DNA from: Anodontia alba
Taxonomy: Eukaryota; Mollusca; Bivalvia; Lucinida; Lucinidae
Assembly (NCBI GenBank): GCA_964016985.1
Contig: OZ024823.1
Span: forward strand, 112,057,459 to 112,121,458
Length of the DNA: 64,000 nt
Reading direction: 5' to 3'
The notes beneath the pieces are model-generated. The model did not search any database and had not been told where the DNA came from. It saw only the letters and a program-made list of their open reading frames with translations. The translations under genes were made by a program, and so were the position numbers. Positions 52,511 through 62,320 of the stretch are shown piece by piece (position 1 is the first letter of the stretch; each line of letters begins with the position of its first letter).

Positions 52511-52919
52511 TTCCTCTGAGAGTGTATCTTTCCCCCTTAAAACTAAGATATACGATGTTTCAGATTAGATCTTCCTTTCTAGGTGCCTGATACTACATTA
52601 CATGCTACATGCTTGGTTCTTAGTCTCGTAACAGATTATTACAGAGATGTGGAAAATTGAAGTACTCACTGGGCAGACATCTCCTAATTGATAAGTAATG
52701 ATCTGGATTAGTATATGTCCACTGTAATACCATCTTTATAATAACAAATTGATGATGAGGGTGGGCGGAATACTCATTATGTTTTGAGGATTTATGCTGT
52801 TTATTGGTTATTAAGGTACAGATTAGAAGAATTGAATATTAAATATCATATAATATGGTTAGATAAACGTACACAAAAGTAAAAGCTCAGTTTAATGTAC
52901 CGTATTTATGCTAAATTCG

Positions 52920-53195
52920 CATTTCGAAACGCCTATTCAAATATATTGAAAATTTCACTTCCAAAAACTGAAAATTTTCAGATAAAAAAACTGATATTGT
53001 TTCTTAGTTCTGCTCAAAACCTAGATTGTGGGAACTCGTTAGAGCCGCCTCGGTGAGGCGGTTCTAACGAGTACCAACAATCTATGCTTTTGAGCAGAAA
53101 TAAGAAAAATAATGTGTACCCCTGTAAACCTCAGTTTTACTCTATAAAAGTGGGGTTTAAGGGGGTCAACATTATATAGGCATGTTTTCGTGATG
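52920..53195 (-). mobile_element. Family A hairpin MITE, copy A20
   Basis: CATTTCGAAACGCC to CATGTTTTCGTGATG; core with GGGAACTCG / CGAGTACCAAC arms and tip CCTCGGTGAGG. Confidence 0.88.
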
Positions 53196-53204
53196 GGACA
53201 AACA

Positions 53205-53250
53205 GGCCTGGGCGGACAATGTAGATCCAGATCGACACTATTTTTCGTAT
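53205..53250 (+). mobile_element. Family J stem fragment J14
   Basis: GGACAATGTAGATCCAGATC then GACACTATTTTTCG; a collapsed J hairpin. Confidence 0.35.
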
Positions 53251-53526
53251 ATAAAGCAGTGTTTTAAATGTTTTAATAAGCAGTAAATTAACTTGTTCAA
53301 AGTTTAGGATTAGTACGGTAATGCATTTAGGTGTGCGAATATTTAGGGTAAATAAGTTATATTTTACGGATAAAACGTTCTTCTGTGGGATTGTCAGTTT
53401 TTGCTTGAGCTAAACTTTAATTATCTTTTCTGTAGGGTTATAAAAGAGTTATGTTTTTTTCGAGGACTGACAATTTTTAACGTTGAAAGTATAATTATGC
53501 AACTTCACTATTACATCTTAATGGGT

Positions 53527-53527
<1 letters not shown>

Positions 53528-53578
<51 letters not shown>
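53528..53578. repeat. (CT)n microsatellite
   Basis: About 25 CT units. Confidence 0.97.
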
Positions 53579-53579
<1 letters not shown>

Positions 53580-53582
<3 letters not shown>

Positions 53583-54030
53583 TAAAAGTATATGATATAA
53601 AAATAATGTGGAAAGATATTTATTGGCTAGACTTTAAAATCTGCCCGCCATTTCTTACTGACATTAGCATGTGAGTAGTCCCCACACGATTAATTATACA
53701 GAAAATTAACTCGATGTTATTCGATGGTTAGGGTCAGATTAGGGTTAGGGCAGTGAGGTATTATATTTAGCGTACCTTATGTCTGGACTATTCATAAACA
53801 GTCAGGGTATGATTAAGTGGCGGACAGATTCTAAAAGTGTTCCCAAGATATCACATTACGTTATAACATCTATAACGTATACGTAATGTTTACCGCAATA
53901 TTCCCCAATAATATACAATGATCTTCATAAAAAGGGGGAGTTTCAGAATTTTGCAGTTTTATAACAGCTTTTGGATTCGACTTTCACTTCTAGCAATCTT
54001 TTTGCTGCATAAATCTGTCTGAATGTGTTA
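53580..54030. other. No feature seen
   Basis: Unassigned. One GGTTAGGGTCAGATTAGGGT phrase resembles telomere-like repeats but is too short to call. Confidence 0.5.
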
Positions 54031-54035
54031 AACTC

Positions 54036-54317
54036 CATTACGAAAACATGCCTATTCAAATATACTGAAAAATTTAGCAACCATGAAAATGAAAAGTTTT
54101 AGATAAAAAAATTCTGATATTTTTCTTACTTCTGCTCAAAAAATAGATTGTGGGTACTCGTTAGAACCGCCTCGACGAGGCGGTTCTAACGAGTACCCAC
54201 AATCTATGTTTTTGAGCAGAAATAAGAAAAATAATGTATACCCTTGTAAACCCCAGTTCTACTATACAAAGGTGGGGTTTAAGGAGGTCAAAAATATATA
54301 GGCGTGTTTTCGTGATG
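54036..54317 (-). mobile_element. Family A hairpin MITE, copy A21
   Basis: Full copy with perfectly paired core (tip CCTCGACGAGG), ends CATTACGAAAACATGCC and GCGTGTTTTCGTGATG. Confidence 0.9.
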
Positions 54318-54384
54318 TATTTCACGTAGTGTATGGTGAAATTTCCATGGCCTGCATACCTCGATAAGAGAGGTATCAAAACAC

Positions 54385-54845
54385 AATTTTTATTCTTATT
54401 TCTTCACAAAAAATGTTATGTGTACTAATTAGAAGGTTCTCTGCGAGGCGCTTCTTATGAACAAACACAACATACAGTCGACTCTCGTTATCTCGAATTC
54501 CAAGGGACTCTCTGAAATACTTCGAGATATCCGTACTTCGACATATCAGATTTGCAGAATTGGGGGAAAAACTAATTCGATTAACCACATTTAACAAATA
54601 TATGTGTAATTGGACTCTTGAAGTTAGAGATTTATTGAAAATATTGTGGAAAAGAGGAGAAATTGCTCCTTAGGAGCAATTTCTCCTCTTTTCCACAATA
54701 TTTTTTTACCTGTTGTTAGATTTTCATGTTTAAGCAGGGACAAGATTTTCACTTCGAGATAAGCGGTTATTCGAGATAAGCGAGTTCGAGATAGCGAGAG
54801 TCAACTGTATATACTTTTGTGAAAAAGTAAGAAAACTATCTAATC
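54385..54845 (+). mobile_element. D hairpin module D4, split by C5
   Basis: Left: ATTCTTATTTCTTCACAAAA, GTTATGTGTACTAATTAGAA, tip TCTCTGCGAGG, right arm ACAAACACAACATA. Then C5, then TACTTTTGTGAAAAAGTAAG, the remainder of the outer right arm. Confidence 0.6.
54475..54807 (-). mobile_element. Family C Tigger-type MITE, copy C5, full core
   Basis: CAGTCGACTCTCGTTATCTC to GATAGCGAGAGTCAACTG, TA on both sides. Central hairpin 54639-54703 perfectly paired around GCTCCTTAGGAGC. Confidence 0.88.
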
Positions 54846-55188
54846 TAATTAAATTTTTTGTGGAGTTAAAATTTTTGTTTCGCTTATCTAGACTTATGGC
54901 GTTTAAAAGTAAGCATTCTATGCTTACGTAAGGATACAACTGACTGTACAAAGACAAAGAATATACTTAAATTCATGGCCATGAATTTTGCAGTTCATGG
55001 CTAGCAGCAATTGTGCTCTTTGCTGTGCTGGATTAAATGCAACAGATGTCTTTGAACTTGTTGCGTTCTTGAAGGAAGCGTCAAATAGTTTATGTACGCC
55101 CACAAGTACCAATTTGTGTTTGTCAAAATGAATGACAAATAACCCTACTAATGAGTACTTTCTAGTCGTCGGCTTTGGCTTTTTTTAT
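54846..55188. other. No feature seen
   Basis: Contains AATTCATGGCCATGAATTTT, a short palindrome; otherwise unassigned. Confidence 0.5.
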
Positions 55189-55190
55189 AT

Positions 55191-55397
55191 GAATCGCAAC
55201 GTGAGAAAATTACCTTCAGACATGTGCGCCAACGAAGACTCCAATTAGCCTGTACGTTCGCCCAGTCTGATCAGAGTCTTTGTTGTGCGTTTGTAAAAAC
55301 TTCGCATCCTCAGCTATCCAAATGCGTCCAGTGAAGATTCAGACTGGACTGCGCGCATGGGCGCACATGTCCGAAGTACGTTTTCTGACGTTGCGGT
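55191..55397 (+). mobile_element. Family F MITE, copy F7
   Basis: GAATCGCAACGTGAGAAAAT to GTTTTCTGACGTTGCGG; two stems, the second shortened (GGACTGCGCGCATGG). Confidence 0.78.
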
Positions 55398-55538
55398 CCA
55401 TATATATCCATTACATTACAGCGATAACCGTTTGAACAGCAAGCACTTAGCAGTGTCAATATCGAAATAGTTAAATGCTGTTTAGTCAAATATGCAAGTC
55501 TAAATTTGAACATCAGATGTTGCTGGTTAAATACTATT

Positions 55539-55894
55539 GAACCGCAACGTCAGGAAACGTCCTTTTGGACATGTGCGCCCAGGGAAGATTCATCGGATTG
55601 CGCAAATGCGCAGTCCGATCTGCGTCCTCGCTGGACGCATTTTGATAACCAAGGATGCGAAGCTTCTTCAAAGATTCAGATCAGCTTGCACATTCGCGCA
55701 GTCTGATATTCAAATCAGCCAACACATTTGCGCAGTCTGATAAGAATCCTACCTGGGCGCATTTACGATAGCCAGGGATGCAAAGTTTCTTTATGCGAAC
55801 AACGAACACTCTGATCAAAATGCGCGGATGCGCTGGCTGTTTTGAATCAAACGTTGTGCGCACATGTGAGAAAGTAAGTTTTCTCACGTTGCAT
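55539..55894 (+). mobile_element. Family F MITE, long copy F8
   Basis: GAACCGCAACGTCAGGAAAC to GTTTTCTCACGTTGC. About 100 bp longer than F4 because the GATTCAGATCAGCTTGCACA stem unit is repeated (55672 and 55705). Confidence 0.75.
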
Positions 55895-56033
55895 CTCACT
55901 ATTGAACACACTTACAATAAATGCTATGTGACAGGAAACATTTCTTTATACGTACTATATAACCAAAGGATCCCATCTTCGGAATACTTTAAAGCTGCTT
56001 AGAAGAACTGTTTGACATATATATATATATGTC

Positions 56034-56110
56034 ACGAGCTGCGCCAAGCAAAATGTGTCTATAAGGCCAATCTGCGTTTCCGAGCAGTCTGATCAAGGCC
56101 TGTACGGTTA
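56034..56110 (+). mobile_element. Family H-like fragment
   Basis: GAGCTGCGCCAAGCAAAATG, CTGCGTTTCCGAGCAGTCTG and ATCAAGGCC. Confidence 0.4.
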
Positions 56111-56259
56111 CATTTTCACTGGATACGGCAGAATAAATGAATATACTGCAAAGGCGCAGATTTTGCGGCTTGGACAGATTTTGATGTCGATCCAAGGGTT
56201 GATAGAAACATTAACAGTACAAATTGAAATAACGTTTACAAAATTTAGCACTGTGAAAT

Positions 56260-56287
56260 TAAAAAAAAAAACAAACAAAAACAACAA

Positions 56288-56322
<35 letters not shown>
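56260..56322. repeat. Poly-A tract
   Basis: A run of A with CAAACAAAAACAAC phrases, ending with more than 35 A. Possible retroposon tail. Confidence 0.9.
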
Positions 56323-56323
<1 letters not shown>

Positions 56324-56690
56324 ATGCAGAACCCTGTGTTATATCACTTAGTTCGATCTACCGTTAAGCGTGTTGCGAAATCCAGTAAATGTGTCATAGA
56401 TTCCGCGATACAGACATAATGGACGAAAAATTCGCTGTTTTACATATTGGTATGGAATAAAATTGTTTTTCTCATGTAGTATTTCACGGTTCAGGCATAG
56501 CGAACTAACAGATTTTCTGCAGCACCAATAATCGATATTTAATTATCCATAAACGAGCGATTATATTATTTTAGTGATAAAATACCACTGGATTTCTCAC
56601 TATTTCTGTCAAGAGAGACACCTATTCCGATTTCCTAGTAACTTTGCTTCCCTCTTTACTTGCACGACAGTGGATCGGTCCTCAGACTAA
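56323..56690. other. No feature seen
   Basis: Unassigned AT-rich sequence. Confidence 0.5.
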
Positions 56691-56814
56691 ATTACGGCTC
56701 CCTCCTCGATATGTTTCAAATTGTTGGTGCCTGACTATTTATATCTGTGGTCGGGTCCATCGTGGTCCTGGTTGTAGTTTTCTTGTGTTCTGGCTTCAGA
56801 TCACCGTTGAGCCC

Positions 56815-57068
56815 CATCACGAAAAACATGCCTATATAATATTGACCCACTTAAACCCCACTTTTATATAGTAAAACTGGGGTTTACAGGGGTATATATT
56901 TTTTTTCTTATGTCTGTTCAAAAACATAGATTGTGGGTACTCGTTAGTACCCACAATCTATGTTTTGAGCAAAAACCTGAAAAATATCAGAGTTTTTTAT
57001 CTGAAAATTTTCAGTTTTTTTTTGAGGTGAAACTTTCTATATATTTGGATAGGCGTGTTTATGTAATG
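56815..57068 (+). mobile_element. Family A MITE, copy A22 with collapsed core
   Basis: CATCACGAAAAACATGCC to GCGTGTTTATGTAATG. Core GATTGTGGGTACTCGTTAGT followed by ACCCACAATC: the GC-rich tip is gone. Confidence 0.86.
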
Positions 57069-57400
57069 TTTGCTTTGTTTCATCACAGTGTTTATGATTG
57101 TATATGTTTCACTGTGATGCTTCACAGATGAAGCTGATGGCCCCTTTGCACGCCGAACGCATGTTTGTGATTTGGGGCTGCGTCGGATTTAAGGATGAGG
57201 TTTCGCGCGAATAAAATTGGTTTGCCTCCCTCCCCTATTTTTTTCTACCGACTGTTCCGTGACGTTTTCTCTGTCATAGTTCTTTTTTGCGTGGGTGGTT
57301 TCATATATAGCGTTTGTTTCGTCGTTATTTGTTCCTCATCTTCTTCTTTTAGTTCCTTGGGAGGGCTGTATTTTTAATTGTGGTATTTCCTGGGTATTTG
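57069..57400 (+). repeat. Family N fragment (N4)
   Basis: TTTCATCACAGTGTTTATGA, CGCCGAACGCATGTTTGTGA, TTGTTCCTCATCTTCTTCTT and TGGGAGGGCTGTATTTTTAA. Confidence 0.55.
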
Positions 57401-57404
57401 CTTT

Positions 57405-57540
57405 ACTCACGAGAAGCTTTTTCTGAAAATGGGTCTTTTATACAAAGAAGGAATTGGCTCTATGTTGGAGCATTTTTTTTTTCTTATAGAGCAGAACCCT
57501 TATCAGAATGGGACAAACGATTTTGACAGGAGTTGTCTCC
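57405..57540. mobile_element. Family L foldback, copy 10
   Basis: GAAAATGGGTCTTTTATACA, GAATTGGCTCTATGTTGGAG and AACCCTTATCAGAATGGG. Confidence 0.55.
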
Positions 57541-57950
57541 CCTAAACGTATATTTTGAACAAGTGAAACTGTTAAAAACCTACAACCAATCTACCTACAC
57601 AAGCGATTTTCGCATACGTTGCAGCCAGTTTACTACAGGACAAAATCAAAACATTGAAATGAATAGAATGACAATTTTGGTGCATAGGCAGTTACGACAA
57701 AATGTTTGAATAATGACAAAGGTTAGCAAATTCACTTCGTTTGAGTAAACAGCCATGTAATTAAAAATGACTTCCTGAAAGATGTGGAAATTGATTCTAT
57801 AAACGGACAGCGAAGGCGTTGATCAGACTATAAATCTGGACATTCACATATATCATGACGAGATCTTTTGTTCAAGCGAGGCGCATAGGAAAGGCAGATG
57901 GGAAAGTTTGGATAACGTCATTACATTATTGCTTTAGTGTTTAATTGGAA
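57541..57950. other. No feature seen
   Basis: Unassigned AT-rich sequence. Confidence 0.5.
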
Positions 57951-57954
57951 TGAT

Positions 57955-58130
57955 ACACTTGTAGATTTTAGGCCATTTCTACAAAGTAGACTTATAATAC
58001 TTAAATGTTTGCTTTCCTGCACATGAAATCCATTCTCAAAGGTTCACTTGTAGATTTTGCGCCATTTCTACAAAGTAGACTTATAATACTTAAATGTTTG
58101 CTTTCCTGCACATGAAATCCATTCTCAAAG
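57955..58130 (+). repeat. Tandem duplication, two units of about 87 bp
   Basis: CACTTGTAGATTTTAGGCCA...CATTCTCAAAGG (57955-58042) is repeated almost exactly at 58044-58130 (AGGCC versus GCGCC). Confidence 0.9.
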
Positions 58131-58265
58131 GGTTACACTCTAAAAGGAAAGAATTTGCTGCCAAGGGGATCGAATTATTTCCTTTTAGAGTAGAAACCTT
58201 TCGAATGGGTGGCAAAACAATTTTGATAGAGTTTCCACCCCCTGAAAGTGTATCCGTTCCCGCTT
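58131..58265. mobile_element. Family L foldback, copy 11
   Basis: AAAGGAAAGAATTTGCTGCC, AAGGGGATCGAATTATTTCC and GAGTAGAAACCTTTCGAATG. Confidence 0.6.
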
Positions 58266-58322
58266 AACCTTTATCTATAGAGGTACATGTAACTTTCACG
58301 TTTATTTGTTTTTGTTTTTCAG

Positions 58323-58366
58323 ACAAGTGATAGAGGCCTGGGATAAACTACTCACACAGAATGCAG
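58323..58366 (+). CDS. Exon candidate, 44 nt
   Basis: A pyrimidine-rich tract TTTATTTGTTTTTGTTTTTC with AG at 58321-58322 and a donor CAG|GTAAGA at 58367 bracket 44 nt. One frame is open: after a split first base it reads QVIEAWDKLLTQNA. Unlike the 47161 candidate, neither flank matches another place in the window. A 44-nt exon changes the frame, so it would need partners. No domain is recognised and a chance match is quite possible. Confidence 0.33.
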
Positions 58367-58650
58367 GTAAGAATAGATAAAGCAAGTTCGAATAATAATA
58401 ACAGCATTTATTCATTTATTGTTTTTGGACATTATTGAAAAGAAAAAAAAAAGACCTATTATGAGATAAAAACAGAAAAAAAATAAGTATATTAGAAAAA
58501 AGTAAACAAAAAGGAAGCTAGTCAAGAAATAATTAGAATAAAAGCCACAAACCACATTGGTTCTGATAACACATGGGTGGAGTCGGGGAAGGAGTTTACT
58601 AGGGGATTGAAACTCTATTAGTGAATAAATAGATTCTAGGTTTGCAGCTT
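58367..58650. other. No further feature seen
   Basis: AT-rich sequence with A-rich runs, as an intron would be if the preceding exon is real. Confidence 0.4.
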
Positions 58651-58654
58651 GCTA

Positions 58655-58875
58655 CCTACGATGTTGCCATATGAAGAGTCTCAATGAAACGAAGACTCAA
58701 ATTTTCATTCTTTGTGTGTTCTTTGTTTCCTATGACAACTTTATTGATTTTATTTAACTTCAATGCAGCTGCTGTGTGACAGCCGTACCAAGTTTACCCG
58801 TACTTTATCATAGTGCGGTTTTTATTTTAATATCCTTGGGATCAATGAGCCAATTCTGGTATTTTAGAAAATCGT
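58655..58875 (-). repeat. Family G repeat (G8), inverted
   Basis: GAAGAGTCTCAATGAAACGA, TTCTTTGTGTGTTCTTTGTT, CCGTACTTTATCATAGTGCG and TTGGGATCAATGAGCCAATT. Confidence 0.6.
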
Positions 58876-58899
58876 GGTTCCCTTCAGACGGTACTAGGG

Positions 58900-60240
58900 C
58901 GCGCTTAAACCAGTGTCAGGGGTGTATGTAGCACCGCCAACTACAATGCTGTCATAGGGACAGTCTCGATGAAATCGGGACTCTGATTTCGCTACCTTGT
59001 ACATTTTATTTATTCAGAATTTATTATTTGTTATTTTCTTTTCAGTATATTAATCCATTTTTTTTTCTGAATTTGTTTTCCTTTACTATAACTGATCTGA
59101 AGTGCTGTATGGCGGCTATATGTAACGTCTCCTCGTACTTGATTACAGTGTAATTTACACTGTCTTGTCATTTGTTGACCAGTGAGCCCATTTTGAAACT
59201 TGAATAATTAAACAGGCACTAGCAGGCGTGGGCAATGTTGTAAGTTACATTTTTGAATATTAAAGGGCAAATATAAAGGAATTTAAAATATTCCTGGTTT
59301 TCAGGGTGTTGATAGAATGCTTTAAGAGAATTATTTTGTTGAAAACCCCATCAAAAAATTCCAATCCAATCAAAAGTTATGGTGATTAATTTATGATACC
59401 TACCTTTTTTCCTGTTAGAGTAACCTCCATTGGATTGTGTATTGATTAAGGCCCACAATGCAATATTCTGTGATGTCATAGTGGAACTTAAATTTTAAAT
59501 TGAAATTTTAAACAGGAATATTCTGCATTTCCTTATATGCTACACAGTTTTTCTCCTTAACCATTATTGAAATTGGTCTCTGTCCATAAATAAGCCCATG
59601 AATAGAGAATTTAACTCAAAATTTAATCTGTTATTTAAATTTAAAGCTAAATTTTAAAATGTTTAAAACTTGACTAATATTAAATTTTTCGTAAGTTTTT
59701 TTTAATAATAGTGAATTTTGGGTGTATATCATATAAATGAATACCAAAAAAGTCAATTTTGGCTAATTATTAAGCATTGTAACTGGATTTTAAATTATTT
59801 AAATGAAATTTTTAAATTTGAAATGTAACACTTTAAACGGAAAATAAGAGCTAAATTCCTATGTATATTAGTTTAAAGGAGCTGAATAAATTAAACAATA
59901 TGAAAACTGAATTGATGCAGATTAAAGAGCAAAAAATATTGGCAATTTAAAAAAGTTTAAAATTTTACTGTTCCCTTATGATGTCATTAAAAGGCTCATG
60001 AATATTAATGAGGCAGCCTGAATTCAATCCTCTTGGATGTTAAATATCAAATTTCAAATCGCAATATTTCAAAAACCGTTTAAGATAATTTGATGCGGTT
60101 TTCGGCAGTCACCTCCTTACTGAAGTGCCCTTAAATATTAAGTAGAATTAAAACCTTTATATTTGCCCTTTAAGATACTCAATAAAACCGATTTTACTTT
60201 CTTTTGTGTGTTCTTTGCTTTCAATCCATTTCCTCAGAAT
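58900..60240 (-). repeat. Family G repeat (G9), inverted, split by a TTAA element
   Basis: Left part: ACGTCTCCTCGTACTTGATT, CCAGTGAGCCCATTTTGAAA and AGGCGTGGGCAATGTTGTAA. After the insertion it resumes at GATACTCAATAAAACCGATT and TTTGTGTGTTCTTTGCTTTC. Confidence 0.6.
59264..60169. mobile_element. TTAA-flanked element (Kolobok- or piggyBac-type)
   Basis: Perfect 16-bp terminal repeats AGGGCAAATATAAAGG / CCTTTATATTTGCCCT with TTAA on each side (59260-59263 and 60170-60173). TTAA duplication is known for the Kolobok and piggyBac superfamilies; the AGGG start favours Kolobok. The 906-bp body is very AT-rich and has no transposase motif, so it is non-autonomous. It interrupts a G repeat, which dates it after G. 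Confidence 0.85.
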
Positions 60241-60637
60241 TTATTTATTACCTACTTGCAGGATCTTTGTATACTGTTTCAACTTATACGAGTACAGAAA
60301 TAGAGCCGGTAGCAAAGAGCAAACGTTGGTCCCACTGGAATGTCGCTTGTCTGCTGAAATATCTTTTCATGAAACAGAAATTGCAGCACTCTAATAAAGT
60401 CAACCTCAAAAGTGGTTTGTTTGGCAATCGAAGTGGTCTTTATTGACGTATATGTTTAAAGGGACAAAACGATGATTTAGTATCTTTGTATCCCGTTTTC
60501 GGAAAATAAACAATAATAGTAATGAGTTCTCTGAGACTAGCTTTTACCTTTACCATGTGGCAATGACCTTATAAATGTTTATATTTTCACTTTTCGTAAG
60601 GTTTATGAAGGTAAGATCATCTAGAAGTTCTTTAGAA

Positions 60638-60869
60638 CTTTAATCCCTTTTGATCTGGACTCCCACAAAAGAGTAACTGGCAAACAGTTCAGATTCAGAT
60701 CGGACGCCACATAATATGGCATCTGTTCAGGGTATCCATTGTTTGCAAATACTTTCGCCACTTTTCTCTAGAAATATCTAAATCTCATAGCCCGACATAC
60801 CTTAAATTAAAATCGAACTCTTCCAGTATATAGTGTGTGGAATTAATTCAGTCTAAAATGAGGTTAAGA
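60638..60869 (+). mobile_element. Family J MITE, degenerate copy J15
   Basis: TTTAATCCCTTTTGATCTGG, stem AAACAGTTCAGATTCAGATC and GGCATCTGTTCAGGGTATCC, right spacer shared with J9. Confidence 0.6.
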
Positions 60870-61045
60870 TCTACATCTAATTAGCACCACTTCTAAAAAG
60901 CAATATTTAGGTGTTTTGTTGAGTAAAATGTTGACTGCCAATGTTCTGAACCTTCATTCCCATAGCTTATTTATGGCACAGCCCATTTAAGCTGAAAATG
61001 TTAAAAAGAGAACATTATAAGCTGCTTTAACAATCTTAAATAGTT

Positions 61046-61108
61046 GAGCCGCAACGTCAGAAAACGTACCCTCGGACATGTGGCCCAGCAAAGATTCAGA
61101 TCAACCAA
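61046..61108 (+). mobile_element. Family F left-end fragment (F9)
   Basis: GAGCCGCAACGTCAGAAAAC, GTACCCTCGGACATGTGGCC, CAGCAAAGATTCAGATCAAC, then unrelated sequence. Confidence 0.65.
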
Positions 61109-61270
61109 TTTCTAACCACAATTATTTTGAGATATTTCTTTTTTTCCAGAAAAACCAAACCTTATGCGTATCTTGATACCCCTCTTATATTTAGAGCTAT
61201 GAAAGCCATGTCATTTCGACTTATAACATGAGGAATGAGGAAAAAAATAATTTAATGGTTATTAAGCATA

Positions 61271-61499
61271 TTAACCCATTTATGCAGAGTGGATTCTTCT
61301 ATCTGAATTCTTTGGCCAGTCCGTTTCCGGTTTAAGGGGTCTCTGGTCAGTTTCTATTATTACCATGTTTTATTAAAATGTCTGTAAATAATGCAGACAG
61401 TGTTGACCCTGATCAGACGCCGCGTTCTGTGGCGTCTGATCTGGATCTACACTGCTTGCCAATGTCCCATTTATGGGACGCTAGGCAGAAATGGGTTAA
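61271..61499 (+). mobile_element. Family J MITE, GACGCCGC-tip copy J16
   Basis: TTAACCCATTTATGCAGAGT to GCTAGGCAGAAATGGGTTAA; stem GACAGTGTTGACCCTGATCA, tip GACGCCGCGTTCTGTGGCGT, right arm GATCTGGATCTACACTG. Confidence 0.8.
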
Positions 61500-61760
61500 A
61501 TAAAGTCAAAAAGGATTGTCTTTGGAAACAAAGAGCACACAAAATCATGAAAATCGGAGATTCGGTTTGACTGAGTCCTCTTCATATGCAACACTGTAGT
61601 CTGCAAGGCTGCATACGCCCCCTAGCGCCGATTCGAATTTCAAAATAACCAGGATGGGCTGAATGATCCCAAAGGAAATAAAATATAACCTGCACTATGA
61701 TGATGTACGGGGAGACTTTTTACGGCCGCCACACGGCACAACACCAGCTACAGTAAAGCC
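61500..61760 (+). repeat. Family G repeat (G11), uninterrupted
   Basis: GATTGTCTTTGGAAACAAAG, AATCGGAGATTCGGTTTGAC, GCATACGCCCCCTAGCGCCG, CCTGCACTATGATGATGTAC and GGGGAGACTTTTTACGGCCG. The best copy for use as the empty-site reference for A1. Confidence 0.7.
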
Positions 61761-61898
61761 ACATTTACATGGTGGTATTAACGTGATTAAAAAATAAACG
61801 CTAAATTAAAAAATGACTTAAGAATTGCCATATTAAAAAAGAAACAAACAAAAAACCCTAATTATGTAGACCCTTCATATCCCTGCTTTCACTATGTA

Positions 61899-62308
61899 CA
61901 GTAAAACCTCAATGACTCGAACACAAATGATTTATTTACCGTGGTTGATTCGAAGTCGTTTTTGAGTGCCTAGGAAATTCCTCCGATAGCTCTAGAAAGC
62001 AAATATTTAGTTATAGTTTAGAGAACTTTTCTTATTTCGTCATGAAAATGTATATTGTGTGTAATCATAAGAATCACCTCAGCGATGCGATTCTTGTTAG
62101 TACACTCAACATGCCATTCTTTTATAGAAGATATTTGATCTTCTATAAACTAACTGCATGTTGAGTGTACTCATTAGAATTAAATCTCCAAATTATCTGC
62201 ATATGCCTTCTGACCTGGCATTATGATAAACCCTCAGTGGCTCAAAAGTACCCATGTCTAGACATTTCCATGGTCCCGAAGACGTTGGAGCAATTGAAGT
62301 TTAGTTAT
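61899..62308 (+). mobile_element. Pogo-like MITE with D hairpin (D5)
   Basis: CAGTAAAACCTCAATGACTC at the left and GGAGCAATTGAAGTTTAG at the right match D1. The centre has the D stem TATTGTGTGTAATCATAAGA / GCGATTCTTGTTAGTACACT and, behind it, a second larger inverted repeat (TAGTACACTCAACATGCC / GCATGTTGAGTGTACTCA). Confidence 0.7.
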
Positions 62309-62320
62309 ATTATGGCGAAC

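Noticed and set aside
53730..53755. Telomere-like GGTTAGGG words
   Set aside because: Only two or three imperfect words; not an array.
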